Positions 8,269 to 18,316 of a DNA stretch of 64,000 nucleotides are shown here, one piece after another (position 1 is the first letter of the stretch; every line of letters starts with the position of its first letter). Origin of the DNA: Archangium gephyra. Lineage in GTDB: Bacteria > Myxococcota > Myxococcia > Myxococcales > Myxococcaceae. Both the position numbers and the translations under genes were made by a program. The stretch covers positions 1 through 64,000 of the forward strand of contig QFQP01000006.1 of NCBI GenBank assembly GCA_003243425.1, written 5' to 3'. The notes under the pieces were generated by a model. That model did no database searches, had not been told where the DNA came from, and worked only from the letters and a program-made list of their open reading frames with translations.

Positions 8269-9183
8269 ATGATGATGGACGAGCTGCTGCCCCTGTTGCC
8301 GACGCTGGTGCATCTGGGCCGGACCGCTTCGGTGAGTCAGACCGCGCGTGAGCTCGGCGTGCCGCGCAGCACCGTGAGCCGTCGGCTCTCACGCATGGAA
8401 GAGCTGCTGGCGGTGAAGCTGGCCGAGCGCACCACGCATCGCCTGAGGCTCACCGGCGCCGGGCGCAAGCTGGTGGAAGGCGCAGCCTCGGCGCTGGCGC
8501 GGCTCGACACCGTGCGCGAGCAGATGATGTCGGCGCAGAACGAGGTGCGCGGCGTGCTGCGGGTGGCGATGCCGCCCGGCGTGGCGGGCGCGTTCCTCGG
8601 CTGGTTCCTCGCCTACCTGCACGCGGAGCACGCGGGCATCGACATCGAGCTGGTGGTCACCGAGAAGCCGCCGCGCGGGCTCGACGAAGGCTTCGACATC
8701 GTGCTGGTGATGGGCACGCCGGAAGCCTCGCCCTGGCTGCGGCGCAAGCTGACCTCGGTCGACATCATCGCCGTGGCGTCGTCGAGCTACCTCGGCGAGC
8801 GGCCACCACCGACGCGCGTGGAGGAGCTCGCGCAGCACACGTTGCTCACCTGGCTCACGCCCGGGCACGCGCCGACCTGGCCGAAGTGGAAGGGCAACCC
8901 GGTGCCCATCAAGCCCAAGCTGGTCACCAACGACATCTCGATGCTGCGCGAGATGGCGCTCGCGGGCATCGGCATCGCCATGTTGCCGGAGCACGTGGTG
9001 CTCAACGAGCTCTCGACCTCGCGGCTGACGCCGGTGTTGCCGCAGGTGTTGGGCGCGTCCATCGACGTGTTCGCGCTCTACCCGCCGGAGCGCCGCGCGA
9101 GCCCGGTGTTGAGGGCGGTGCTCGAGGCGGTGCGCATGTTCGCCGAAGTGCAGAACGCCACGGTGCGACCGAAGCGGCGGTAG
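8269..9183 (+). CDS. LysR-family transcriptional regulator
   Basis: The N-terminal winged helix-turn-helix is clear (LGRTASVSQTARELGVPRSTVSRRLSRMEELLAVKLAERTTHRLRLTGAG), followed by a dimerisation helix and a periplasmic-binding-like effector domain from about residue 90. The length of 304 residues is normal for the family. Start is one of three consecutive ATGs beginning at 8269. The 85-base gap to the divergent diiron gene should hold both promoters and the LysR operator, the classic arrangement for a regulator and its target operon. Confidence 0.9.
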   Translation: MMMDELLPLLPTLVHLGRTASVSQTARELGVPRSTVSRRLSRMEELLAVKLAERTTHRLRLTGAGRKLVEGAASALARLDTVREQMMSAQNEVRGVLRVAMPPGVAGAFLGWFLAYLHAEHAGIDIELVVTEKPPRGLDEGFDIVLVMGTPEASPWLRRKLTSVDIIAVASSSYLGERPPPTRVEELAQHTLLTWLTPGHAPTWPKWKGNPVPIKPKLVTNDISMLREMALAGIGIAMLPEHVVLNELSTSRLTPVLPQVLGASIDVFALYPPERRASPVLRAVLEAVRMFAEVQNATVRPKRR

Positions 9184-9189
9184 TGGGCC

Positions 9190-9709
9190 TCAACGCACGG
9201 CGATGGGCTCGGCGTTCGTGCGCGGCGTGTACGGCCCCGCATCGAATCCGGGGAAGAGCGCGCCGAGGTCGCGCCGGAGTTCTTCCTGCACCTCCGCGGT
9301 GCCGGTGAGGTGCGGCGCGAGCGCGAACCACTCGCTCGTCTTCACCTCCGCGCGTGACGGCCCCCCACTCCGGCGAGAACTGGTCGAGCGGGCGCAGCTG
9401 ACGTGCGGGCAGCGTGCTGGGTTCACCCGCGAACCAGAGGCTGTCCTCCCGGTCGCCCATCCACCGCTCGAGGCTCGGCACCTTCACGCGGCCACGCGCG
9501 CCGGGCGCCTCCCATTCGATCTCGAGGCCGTCGTGTGCTGCGTAGCGCTCGCTGAGAAGCTTCGGCAAACCCATGCGCTCGCCAGCTTCGCGAACGAACC
9601 CGGCGCTCGGGCGAGGGTGAAGGGTCTCGGTGAGGACCTGCAGGCAGCCAGCGTCTTGAAGCGCGTCGCGCCGGGCCATGACGGCGTCGACGCGCGTGGC
9701 GATGTTCAT
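9190..9709 (-). pseudogene. SMI1/KNR4-family protein, frameshifted
   Basis: The N-terminal part (start ATG 9709) has the SMI1/KNR4 hallmark LLSERYAAHDGLEIEWE and continues to LDQFSPEWG. The rest of the protein (PSRAEVKTSEWFALAPHL to NAEPIAVR) is in a second frame ending at 9190. The switch falls in the run of six C at 9361-9366; removing one base joins the frames into about 172 residues. SMI1/KNR4 domains occur as immunity proteins of polymorphic toxins and in other roles. No toxin gene is adjacent, so an immunity role is unsupported. Convergent with LysR. Confidence 0.65.
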
Positions 9710-9746
9710 GACCGCAGGACGCCGACGTGCGCCCCGCGGGTGAAGC

Positions 9747-10886
9747 TCAATTCAACGTGAAGTCGGTGATGTGCACGCCCGCGCCCTGATTGCCGCCGTT
9801 GGCATCGCCCGGCTGGAACTGGCCGCAGTACCAGCGCGTGGTGCCGTTGGCGCGCACTTCGACCTCGTAGGGGATGGAGCGGTTCACGCTGCAGTGCTGG
9901 TAGTAGACGACGCGCACCGTGTAGCGGCCACCCGTCGGTGAGACGCCCGGCGAGTAGATGATGTTCTCGACGTTGATGTCGTCGATGTCGCACGCCGCGT
10001 TGGAGTCGACATCGAGCCAGCCCTTCGCACCGCACTCCCGCACCGGAATGGGAATCGGAATGGGGATGGCCGGGGCGTTCGGGTTCACGCCGGGCATCGC
10101 GTAGTAGATTTCACACGTGCCGCCGTCGGGCAGCGGCTCGACGAGGTGCAGGTCGAGGTCTTCCGGGTCGGGGAAGCGCAGCGTCACCTGCACCGGGCCC
10201 GAGCTGCCGCGCAACCGGCACACGCCGCTGACGCACTCGTAGCCTGGGCCACACTCGCTGGTGCACTGCACGAGGCCCGCGTCGAGCGGCAGGCAGCGCG
10301 AGGTCATGCCCGCGTCGTCGAACTGCACCGAGCCGCCACCGCCACCCGCGCCGCCGCCCATGCCTCCGGCGGGCACGCAGCGATGGGTCGAGAGGTCGCA
10401 GTCGCTGCCCGGCACCGGGCAGTCATCGGGCCTGGTGCACTGCACGCAGGCGCCGTTGGGGAAGACCGTCGGGTCGCACGCAGGCGTGGCGCCGCCGCAG
10501 CCTTCGTTGACGGTGCACACCACGCACTTGCCCAGCCCGCCGTTGGAGATGGTCTGACACACCGGCGTGGCGCCACCGCAGCCGGCGCTGGCGGTGCAGG
10601 TCACGCAGCGGCCGGTGGCGCCGTCACACAACGGCGTGGCGCCGCCGCAGCTCTGCGCGCACGCCATGCCTGCGTCGGTCGAGCCGCCGTCGGAGGTGAC
10701 GCCGGTGCCTCCGCCTGAACCGCCGCCCTGATTGCCGTTGAGGCCGGCGCAGCGACCGGTGTCGGGGTTGCAGACGAGCGGCGGCGCGCACTGCACGCCT
10801 TCACACGGGTCCATCGACGAGGGACCGCACTGGCAGGCAGCGATGGACGCGAGGGCGAAGGCGACGATGAAGACGCGGAGGCTCAC
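9747..10886 (-). CDS. Cysteine-rich repeat lipoprotein
   Basis: A 379-residue lipoprotein (lipobox ASIAAC) typical of myxobacterial surface proteins. Residues 20-50 form a DPCEGVQCAPPLVC module; residues about 75-170 hold three or four diverged repeats with the core CGGATPxC; Gly-rich linkers follow. The C-terminal 150 residues start with VQVTLRFPDPEDLDLHLVEP, a beta-sandwich seen in DUF2135/YfaP-like proteins, and include a run of alternating Ile-Pro (AIPIPIPIPV) encoded by a short DNA repeat near 10043-10070. No catalytic residues are evident. Likely a surface binding or structural protein. Confidence 0.7.
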   Translation of the reverse strand: MSLRVFIVAFALASIAACQCGPSSMDPCEGVQCAPPLVCNPDTGRCAGLNGNQGGGSGGGTGVTSDGGSTDAGMACAQSCGGATPLCDGATGRCVTCTASAGCGGATPVCQTISNGGLGKCVVCTVNEGCGGATPACDPTVFPNGACVQCTRPDDCPVPGSDCDLSTHRCVPAGGMGGGAGGGGGSVQFDDAGMTSRCLPLDAGLVQCTSECGPGYECVSGVCRLRGSSGPVQVTLRFPDPEDLDLHLVEPLPDGGTCEIYYAMPGVNPNAPAIPIPIPIPVRECGAKGWLDVDSNAACDIDDINVENIIYSPGVSPTGGRYTVRVVYYQHCSVNRSIPYEVEVRANGTTRWYCGQFQPGDANGGNQGAGVHITDFTLN

Positions 10887-10907
10887 GTGGCGCGCTGTAG
10901 CAGTCGC

Positions 10908-11303
10908 TCAGCGCAGACGCACGAGGTCGACCACGTGACGCGCGAAGTACGCCTCTGCGATGCCGGTGGGGAGCCGACGCCCATCGACCACCAGGCCACC
11001 TTCGACGTGAAGCAGGTCGACCACGCCCGACTCGCGGCGCAGCTTGAGCGCGGCGCTGTTCATGATGAGCGCCACCTCGAGAAAGCGTCTGCCGACGGTG
11101 AGCGTCTGTTGAAATCTGGTGCCGGTGTGCATCGCCACCACGCCGGCGCGCGAGAGCTCGGTGCGCGCGAAGCGGAGCACCCGTGCGGCGGTCGACAACG
11201 TGCGCTCGAGCAACTCGCTTCGTTGCGCGTCGGTTTCGGGGGCCGTGGGCGGGGTCGCCGCGACCGAGAGCAGCTCGGTCCGAAAGGCAGCTCGCCAGCT
11301 CAT
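10908..11303 (-). CDS. Unknown small protein, third gene of a cryptic operon
   Basis: A 131-residue protein starting at ATG 11303, whose start overlaps the stop of the preceding gene (ATGA). It is mainly helical in the first 90 residues (QRSELLERTLSTAARVLRFARTELSRAG) and ends with LHVEGGLVVDGRRLPTGIAEAYFARHVVDLVRLR. No signal peptide or membrane segment. I do not recognise the family; the tight coupling and the start context support it being real. Confidence 0.5.
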   Translation of the reverse strand: MSWRAAFRTELLSVAATPPTAPETDAQRSELLERTLSTAARVLRFARTELSRAGVVAMHTGTRFQQTLTVGRRFLEVALIMNSAALKLRRESGVVDLLHVEGGLVVDGRRLPTGIAEAYFARHVVDLVRLR

Positions 11304-11515
11304 GCTCCACGCCTCTGCGTGGGCACCGCCGTCGAGTCGCCGACGCGCAGCACTTCGGAGCGCTGACCATCGGCGCCCAGGAGCCGGTAGGGCGCATCTC
11401 CCGTGACGAGGTGCGCCCAGCCTTCGGCTTCGACGAGATCTCCGACGAAGACCTGCGGGAGCGTCTCCCCGCTGGCGACGCGCAGTGTCCACGAGGTCAC
11501 GCGTCTGCCGCTCAT
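11300..11515 (-). CDS. Unknown small protein, second gene of a cryptic operon
   Basis: A 71-residue protein whose ATG (11513-11515) overlaps the upstream stop and whose stop overlaps the next start, both as ATGA. The sequence WTLRVASGETLPQVFVGDLVEAEGWAH is beta-rich with no membrane segment. Family unknown. Coupling on both sides is the main support. Confidence 0.45.
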   Translation of the reverse strand: MSGRRVTSWTLRVASGETLPQVFVGDLVEAEGWAHLVTGDAPYRLLGADGQRSEVLRVGDSTAVPTQRRGA

Positions 11516-11715
11516 TCAGGGCGCTCCACGAGCTGCTTCAACGCCATGTCCACGCACGCGTCGGGCGAGTCGCCCACGAACCGGAGCGGCATGCTTCGGC
11601 CCGGCAGCGTGACGATGACGATGACGCGGCCGCCCGGCCATCGCGCGACGGTGGCGTTGTGGAGGGAACGCGCGAGGCGCGCACCGGCAGCGTGGAGGTC
11701 GTGTTCCGTTTGCAT
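11512..11715 (-). CDS. Unknown small protein, first gene of a cryptic operon
   Basis: A 67-residue protein (start ATG 11715) with an alternating strand-helix pattern: VARWPGGRVIVIVTLPGRSMPLRFVG then SPDACVDMALKQLVERP. It opens a run of three genes joined by ATGA overlaps. No family recognised. The 187-base gap upstream to 11903 should contain the promoters of this operon and of the divergent membrane protein. Confidence 0.45.
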   Translation of the reverse strand: MQTEHDLHAAGARLARSLHNATVARWPGGRVIVIVTLPGRSMPLRFVGDSPDACVDMALKQLVERPE

Positions 11716-11902
11716 TGGGCATTTCCGCCGATGACCGAACTCTCGCGCAGACCTGCTCATCGGGGAGACGCGCGAATCGACGAGGCGTTCGCGGGCGATC
11801 GAGTGATGCACGAATACGTGTCGCACCCCATGAAGTCCACCCGGCCCCGCGCTCGAACTGACCGTTCGGCCCCGCTCGAACGATGCGCTAAGGCGAACGC
11901 CG

Positions 11903-12316
11903 ATGACGTTGCTGCGACGACTGCTGGGCATCGACGACGGGTGGGGTGGCGCCATCGGCCTCTTGCTGTTGCTCGGCTTCGGGCTGGTGTTCGTCGGCAT
12001 CGGCGCCAGTCGCCTGACGGAGGCCTCGCAGCGCGCACCCGTCGAGCTCGACTGCGCGACGCTCGTGTCGTCGACCCGACCGCCGAAGTGGGTGCGCGCG
12101 GTGAACTGCGAGCCGCTGCCGGCCGGGCTCCGAATCGAAGGTGAGGGCTTCACCGGCATCGTCGAACGTGAAGGTGACGGGCTGGTGCTCCACGCCGGCC
12201 GTGGTCCCGAGCGGCTCAAGCTGCTGACGCCGTTGTTCGTGGGGCTCGTCGCCGTGGCGCTGGCGGTGCGAACCATGTTCCGCCGCTGGCTGGTCGAGCG
12301 CGACGCCTCGGTCTGA
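11903..12316 (+). CDS. Small membrane protein of unknown function
   Basis: A 137-residue protein with one membrane segment near residues 16-36 (GAIGLLLLLGFGLVFVGIG) and another near 108-125 (LLTPLFVGLVAVALAVRTMF), enclosing a roughly 70-residue loop containing two cysteines (LDCATL, VNCEPLP) that could form a disulfide if periplasmic. The end is basic (RRWLVERD). No family recognised. Confidence 0.5.
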   Translation: MTLLRRLLGIDDGWGGAIGLLLLLGFGLVFVGIGASRLTEASQRAPVELDCATLVSSTRPPKWVRAVNCEPLPAGLRIEGEGFTGIVEREGDGLVLHAGRGPERLKLLTPLFVGLVAVALAVRTMFRRWLVERDASV

Positions 12317-12370
12317 AAGCGGAAAACACCGCCGCGCACGCTTGCGGGCCTGCACTCGCGTCATGAACTG

Positions 12371-12637
12371 GTGCGCATGCGCACCGAACTCCAGGCCCGC
12401 GTCTCGATGTGGATCAACGCGTCGCTCGACGTCGAACTCGCGCCTCTCGATGGCGGCACCAGCCTCACGCTGACCCAACGTGGCTTCGTGGGCAGCGAAC
12501 GAGAACAGGCCGATGCGGCCATCGAATCGACGAGCGGCTTCACCATCGTCCTCTGCGACCTGAAGACGTTGCTCGAGACCGGGCGCTCGGCCGGCCTGAC
12601 GAAATCGAAGGCGAAGTTGATCTCCGCTTCGCTGTGA
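12371..12637 (+). pseudogene. SRPBCC/AHSA1-like C-terminal fragment
   Basis: Eighty-eight residues match only the C-terminal half of AHSA1-type SRPBCC proteins: LDVELAPLDGGTSLTLTQRGFVGSE, then a terminal helix GFTIVLCDLKTLLETG and the tail GLTKSKAKL. Members are normally about 140-160 residues and the N-terminal strands are missing; an in-frame stop at 12314 leaves no room for them. Either a truncated remnant or a minimal form. The usual GW of the C-terminal helix is GF here. Confidence 0.5.
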
Positions 12638-12641
12638 ACGG

Positions 12642-13421
12642 CTACCGGCCGACCCATTCCTTCGTCAGCTCGCACAGCTTCGGGCCGCCCGCGTCACACA
12701 GCTCCTGCAGCGGGCTGATGACGACCGACTTCGTGAACACGAACTCCACGAGGTTCCCCGCGTTCAGCTTCGCGTCGTCCTTGTCACGCCCCGAAGCGGA
12801 GACGCGCTCCTTCATGCGCACGTGGCCTCGGCCTTCGCAGACGACCTCACCCGTGGGGAACGTGAGCACCTTCGCGCCGTACGCACCGCTGCCCGGCGAG
12901 TAGCCGTCGCTGTCGACGCTCGGCGCGGTGAGTGACTCGTAGCGAGCGACGACGAGGTACTTCACGTCGTTCATGTCGGGGGTGCCGGCCTTCGCCCACT
13001 TGTAGTGGTTGGTCCAGTCCACCGGGTTGAGGTTCTCCTTGAAGATGAGCCCACCGAGTCGCGGTTCGACGCTGCCGTCCTTGAAGTACGCGTCTTCGAT
13101 GTCGACGCGGAAGATGTCCCGCGTGCCGACCAGCGTCTGATCCACGTGGTAGGAGTCTTTGCTGAACGACGGCGCGCCCCACTTCATCTTCGCCACGTAG
13201 AGCGCGATCGACTTCTCGCTGCCGGCCGTGAGCTTGCCTTTGCAGGCCTCCGCGAGCTCCTGGTCTTCACTGGTGGGCGTGCGCGCGTGCAGCTCGCCGA
13301 GCTCGATGGCGCGGCGCTGCTTCTCTTCTGCCGCGCGCGTGGCCGAGAGAATGAGGCCGAACATCGCGAAGGTGCCAACGACGTACAGCGCCACGATGCC
13401 TGCGATGACCTTCTTGCCCAT
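12642..13421 (-). CDS. Membrane-anchored protein of unknown function
   Basis: A 259-residue protein with a single N-terminal membrane anchor (VIAGIVALYVVGTFAMFGLIL, residues 5-25) and a large, probably periplasmic, domain. The body has a mixed alpha/beta look (SYHVDQTLVGTRDIFRVDIEDAYFKDG, VKYLVVARYESLTAP) and four cysteines, among them EACKGKL and LCDAGGPKLCEL. No catalytic motif recognised. Start at ATG 13421 is preceded by a purine-rich stretch. Convergent with the SRPBCC fragment four bases away. Confidence 0.6.
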   Translation of the reverse strand: MGKKVIAGIVALYVVGTFAMFGLILSATRAAEEKQRRAIELGELHARTPTSEDQELAEACKGKLTAGSEKSIALYVAKMKWGAPSFSKDSYHVDQTLVGTRDIFRVDIEDAYFKDGSVEPRLGGLIFKENLNPVDWTNHYKWAKAGTPDMNDVKYLVVARYESLTAPSVDSDGYSPGSGAYGAKVLTFPTGEVVCEGRGHVRMKERVSASGRDKDDAKLNAGNLVEFVFTKSVVISPLQELCDAGGPKLCELTKEWVGR

Positions 13422-13462
13422 GTCTTCTTCTCGAATTCAGCGAGTTGATCCGGACATTCGGA

Positions 13463-15085
<1,623 letters not shown>

Positions 15086-15125
15086 GGCGCGGACCGTACC
15101 GCGAGCCCCATGGTACGAACACGCC

Positions 15126-15515
15126 ATGCTCTGGCTGGTGCGCTCGGCGATCGTGATGCTCTTCCCGCGCACCGAACTGCCCGGCGCCGAAGACTGTGAC
15201 CTCGACGCCTTCCTCGTTCGCTTCAAACGCGACACGCCGTTTCTGGTGTGGCTCGGCACCGTCGCGGGCGCGTTCCTCTTTCACTTCTCGACGCTCTTCA
15301 CCGTCTTCGTGCCGCTGCCCGCGTTCTGGCTGCCGAGGAATCTCGCCGATCGCCACGCCGACCGAATCGCCACCACCAACTTCTACGTGGTGCGTCAGGC
15401 GGTGCTGCTGGTGAAGATGTGCGGCGCGTTGTGCTGGGGCGCTGACCCCAAAGTCCGCAAGGCCTTCGCGCTCCCACCGCTCGGTGTCGACCCCGGCACG
15501 TGGAGAACGCCGTGA
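15126..15515 (+). CDS. Small membrane protein paired with GMC oxidoreductase
   Basis: A 129-residue protein with hydrophobic stretches at residues 1-12 and about 40-66 (FLVWLGTVAGAFLFHFSTLFTVFVPLPAFWL), and an invariant-looking C-terminal part (FYVVRQAVLLVKMCGALCWGADPKVRKAF). Its stop overlaps the GTG start of the oxidoreductase (GTGA at 15512-15515), implying coupled synthesis. By position it is probably a membrane partner or electron-transfer subunit of the flavoenzyme (inference). Family not named with certainty. Confidence 0.65.
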   Translation: MLWLVRSAIVMLFPRTELPGAEDCDLDAFLVRFKRDTPFLVWLGTVAGAFLFHFSTLFTVFVPLPAFWLPRNLADRHADRIATTNFYVVRQAVLLVKMCGALCWGADPKVRKAFALPPLGVDPGTWRTP

Positions 15516-17008
15516 CGCACGTCTCTTTCCGCGAGAAGGAAGCCGTCGACGCCGAGTTCGACTTCGTGGTCGTCGGCTCAGGCGCGGGTGGCGCTGCTGC
15601 CGCCGTTCAACTCGCGCGCGGCGGAGCGAAGGTCGCCATCGTCGAAGCCGGCGCGTGGCGCGACCCCGACGACTATCCGCATTCGATGTACGGGCAGTTT
15701 CGCGACCTGATGGACGACTTCGGCGCGCAGGTGACCATGGGCCGTGCGCTGTGGCCGGTGGTTCAAGCACGCACCGTCGGTGGCACCACGGTCATCAACT
15801 CGGCCATCTGCGTGTCGACGCCGGGCGACATCTTTCGCCAGTGGGAAACCGAACACGGCGTGAAAGACCTCGAGAAGCGCGTGTACGAAAAGCAGGAACA
15901 ACTCGAGCGCGACCTCGGCGTGGAAGAGGTGCCCGACGGTTCTCTCGGCCGTTCCAACACGCTCGCGATTCACGGTGAGAAGCAGCTGGCGTGGGCCGAC
16001 CCCAAACCCATGCGCCGCTACACGAAGGGCTGCGCGGGCACCGGGTTCTGTCTGCAGGGCTGCCGCGCGAAGAAGAAGCAGAGCGTGAACCTCAACTTCG
16101 TGCCCGAGGTGATGACGCGCGGAGGAACGGTGTTCAGTGCTGCGCCCGTGCATCACGTGCTCTTCGAAGGCACGCGCGCGGTGGGCGTGACGGGGCACTT
16201 CGAACATCCCGCGACGAAGAAGAAGGGCGCGCGCTTCACGCTGCGTGCGCGCAAGGCCGTCATCATCGCCGCGTCGGTCACGCACACGCCGGTGCTGTTG
16301 ATGAACTCGAAGGTGAAGAGCCCGGTGTTGGGTCACTTCTTCCGCTCGCATCCCGGTACGGGTGTGTTCGGCGTGTACGACGAGCCGGTCGACATGAACG
16401 TGGGCACCACGCAGGGCTGGGCGTCGGTGGCGTTCCGTGACGCGCCGGGTTTGAAGTTGGAGACGCTCGCGATTCCTCCCGAGATGGTGGCGTCACGTCT
16501 GAGCGGCGGCGGCACGAAGTTGATGCAGCGCCTCGCGGATTATCGGCACATCGCCATGTGGTGTCTGGCGGTGCGCGCGGAATCGACGGGGCGGGTGCGC
16601 AAGTCGCTGCTCGGCAAGCCGATGGTTTCGTACGAGCTCAATCGCAACGACATGGTGCGCTTTCGTCATGGGCTCAAGCTGCTCGCGCAGCAGCACTTCG
16701 CGGCGGGCGCGAAGAAGATCCTCGTGGGCATCAGCGGCTATCCGTACGAGATGACGGCTGAGCAGATCGACACCATCGATTCGGCACCGTTGGACCCGCA
16801 GAAATACATCGCGATTCTCAGTCACCTCTTCGGCGGCGCGGTGATGGGTTCAGACCCTTCACGCAGCGTGGTCGATGGGTTGGGGCGCGTGCACGGCTAC
16901 ACAGGCCTCGTCGTCGCCGACGCGTCTGTGATTCCCACCAACCTCGGCGTGAACCCGCAGCACACCATCATGGCGCTGGCTCAGGTGTTCGCCGAGTCGC
17001 TGCTCTGA
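15512..17008 (+). CDS. GMC-family FAD-dependent oxidoreductase
   Basis: The N-terminus carries the FAD-binding motif FVVVGSGAGGAAAAVQLA and the adjacent ExG segment IVEAGAW. The TVGGTTVINSAI segment is the GMC signature 1 counterpart. The C-terminus, LFGGAVMGSDPSRSVVDGLGRVHGYTGLVVADASVIP, ending NPQHTIMALA, is typical of the long-chain alcohol/sterol oxidase-like branch. A Cys-rich stretch (KGCAGTGFCLQGC) sits near residue 170, unusual for single-domain GMC enzymes and present in this branch. It oxidises an alcohol, probably a hydrophobic one (inference). The start is either GTG 15512 (overlapping the upstream stop) or GTG 15500. Confidence 0.85.
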   Translation: MTHVSFREKEAVDAEFDFVVVGSGAGGAAAAVQLARGGAKVAIVEAGAWRDPDDYPHSMYGQFRDLMDDFGAQVTMGRALWPVVQARTVGGTTVINSAICVSTPGDIFRQWETEHGVKDLEKRVYEKQEQLERDLGVEEVPDGSLGRSNTLAIHGEKQLAWADPKPMRRYTKGCAGTGFCLQGCRAKKKQSVNLNFVPEVMTRGGTVFSAAPVHHVLFEGTRAVGVTGHFEHPATKKKGARFTLRARKAVIIAASVTHTPVLLMNSKVKSPVLGHFFRSHPGTGVFGVYDEPVDMNVGTTQGWASVAFRDAPGLKLETLAIPPEMVASRLSGGGTKLMQRLADYRHIAMWCLAVRAESTGRVRKSLLGKPMVSYELNRNDMVRFRHGLKLLAQQHFAAGAKKILVGISGYPYEMTAEQIDTIDSAPLDPQKYIAILSHLFGGAVMGSDPSRSVVDGLGRVHGYTGLVVADASVIPTNLGVNPQHTIMALAQVFAESLL

Positions 17009-17044
17009 GTCCACACGTCGTCGAGGAGAAGCGACCAACGAGCG

Positions 17045-17428
17045 GTGGACTGGCGCGGAGTGCTGCGTGCTCGGGGCTCGCGCTGCGTCGATGGCACCGC
17101 AGCGCAATGTCAGTCGGCCAATGAGCAGTGGACGGGCTCGCAGTGCTGCTCCGTCCCCGCGCGCCGCGTGGTCGCTCATCTCGAGCAGGGCTGCGCGGTC
17201 ATCGGCGCCAACCGGGTCGAGTGCTGGGGCATGGCTCCGCGCTTCCGCGTGCTTCAGTTCGATCGCGAAATCGTCGACATCGGTTCGCCTGTCGGCATCA
17301 CCGACAGCTCGCCCTGGGCCTGCGTTTTGTTGCGCGGCGGTGAGGCGCGCTGCTTCGGCGAGAACTGGTACGGCGGTATCGGCATCGTTCCGAACCGCAG
17401 CGGCTTCTTCGAAAAGGTCGACCAGTAG
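17045..17428 (+). pseudogene. RCC1-like repeat protein fragment
   Basis: About 127 residues resembling cysteine-bearing RCC1-type propeller units found in myxobacteria: GCAVIGANRVECWG and WACVLLRGGEARCFGENWYGGIG are two units. A full propeller has about seven such units, and there is no signal peptide (start GTG 17045 is weak). It looks like the remaining 3' end of a larger gene and lies beside another relic. Confidence 0.45.
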
Positions 17429-17455
17429 CGCAGCGACGTTTGACTACCTCGTCGT

Positions 17456-17476
17456 ACTGAACGCCTGTCTGTACCG
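17456..17476 (+). promoter_or_regulatory. Intergenic 21-base element, copy 1
   Basis: Sequence is ACTGAAC, one variable base (G here), then CCTGTCTGTACCG. The same element with A at the variable position occurs at 45232-45252 upstream of a short-chain dehydrogenase. Here it is followed by a TATATA-containing stretch (17477-17486) but no intact gene on the same strand. It may be an operator or promoter left behind by a deletion. Confidence 0.45.
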
Positions 17477-17477
17477 C

Positions 17478-18244
17478 TTATATAGGAGCGTTTTCGCGCT
17501 CCCGAGGTGACGCCGAGCCCGTGCTCGCGCGCAGCAACCAGCGCACGGCTTCCACGTCGTCGAGCCGCCACGCCGCGTGACTCTGGCGTTCGGGGCCGAC
17601 GAGCACCCCATCACCTCCGACGCGTTGCATGGCTTCGAAGCCGTCTTCATCGGTCACGTCGTCGCCCATGAACACGGCGCGATGTCCGTGAAACGGCGCG
17701 CGTGCGAGCAGCTGTTCGATGACCGTGCCCTTGTCGGCGCCTCCCGGTCGCAGCTCCAACATCATCTTGCCGAACTGCAGCGCGAGGCCCGAGGTCTGCC
17801 CGAAGGGAATCAGCAGCCGCTCCACGAAGGCGTAGACGCTCGACGCGGTGCGCGGGCTGGTCACCACCGCCCAGTGCGAGACCTGCTCGATGCCACCCTG
17901 CAGCGTCGGCCACACGAAGGCCACGCTCACGCCCAGCAGCAGGCCCGCCCCTGCGCACAGCACCGGCACCAGGCGCCGGCCGGAAAAGAACGCCAGCGCC
18001 GGCGGGAGCTCCACGCGGTGGTAGCGGTTGTAGAGCAGCGCCGCGACCGCGCCCGCGAGCACGCCTCCGAACACGCCGGTGTCGATGGAGGGATGCCGAA
18101 GAGCGCCTGCGTGTCCACGCCGCGCTGCTGCGCCATCACGCCCATCACCGCCAGCATCACCACGTAGGTGATGACCGCGCTGATGCCTCCCACCACGTCG
18201 CTGTCGGTGAACGAGAGCGCGACTTCGAGGCCGCTCTTCAGCAT
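17478..18244 (-). pseudogene. Chimeric relic: PTS sugar EIIC fragment fused to trehalose-phosphatase C-terminus
   Basis: The 5' part encodes the middle of a glucose/N-acetylglucosamine-type EIIC permease (SGRRLVPVLCAGAGLLLG, VYAFVERLLIPFG are recognisable), lacking its first membrane segments and everything after the LLIPFG helix. There, near 17797, the sequence passes in frame into the C-terminal part of a trehalose-6-phosphate phosphatase (LELRPGGADKGT, VFMGDDVTDEDGFEAM), lacking the N-terminal DxDGT nucleophile motif. A one-base frameshift around 18086-18092 (IPPSTPA should read IPSIDTG) breaks the EIIC part. Neither activity can survive. The structure points to a deletion that fused two once-separate genes on the same strand. 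Confidence 0.7.
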
Positions 18245-18316
18245 TCAGCAGACATCAAAAGCGGAACCCCCACTCGCAGCGCAAGCGGGCGCAGGGCCAC
18301 GCGGGCAGCTGCCACC

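Noticed and set aside
9190..9709. Toxin-immunity system based on the SMI1/KNR4 gene
   Set aside because: No polymorphic toxin, Rhs or secretion gene is adjacent, and the gene is frameshifted.
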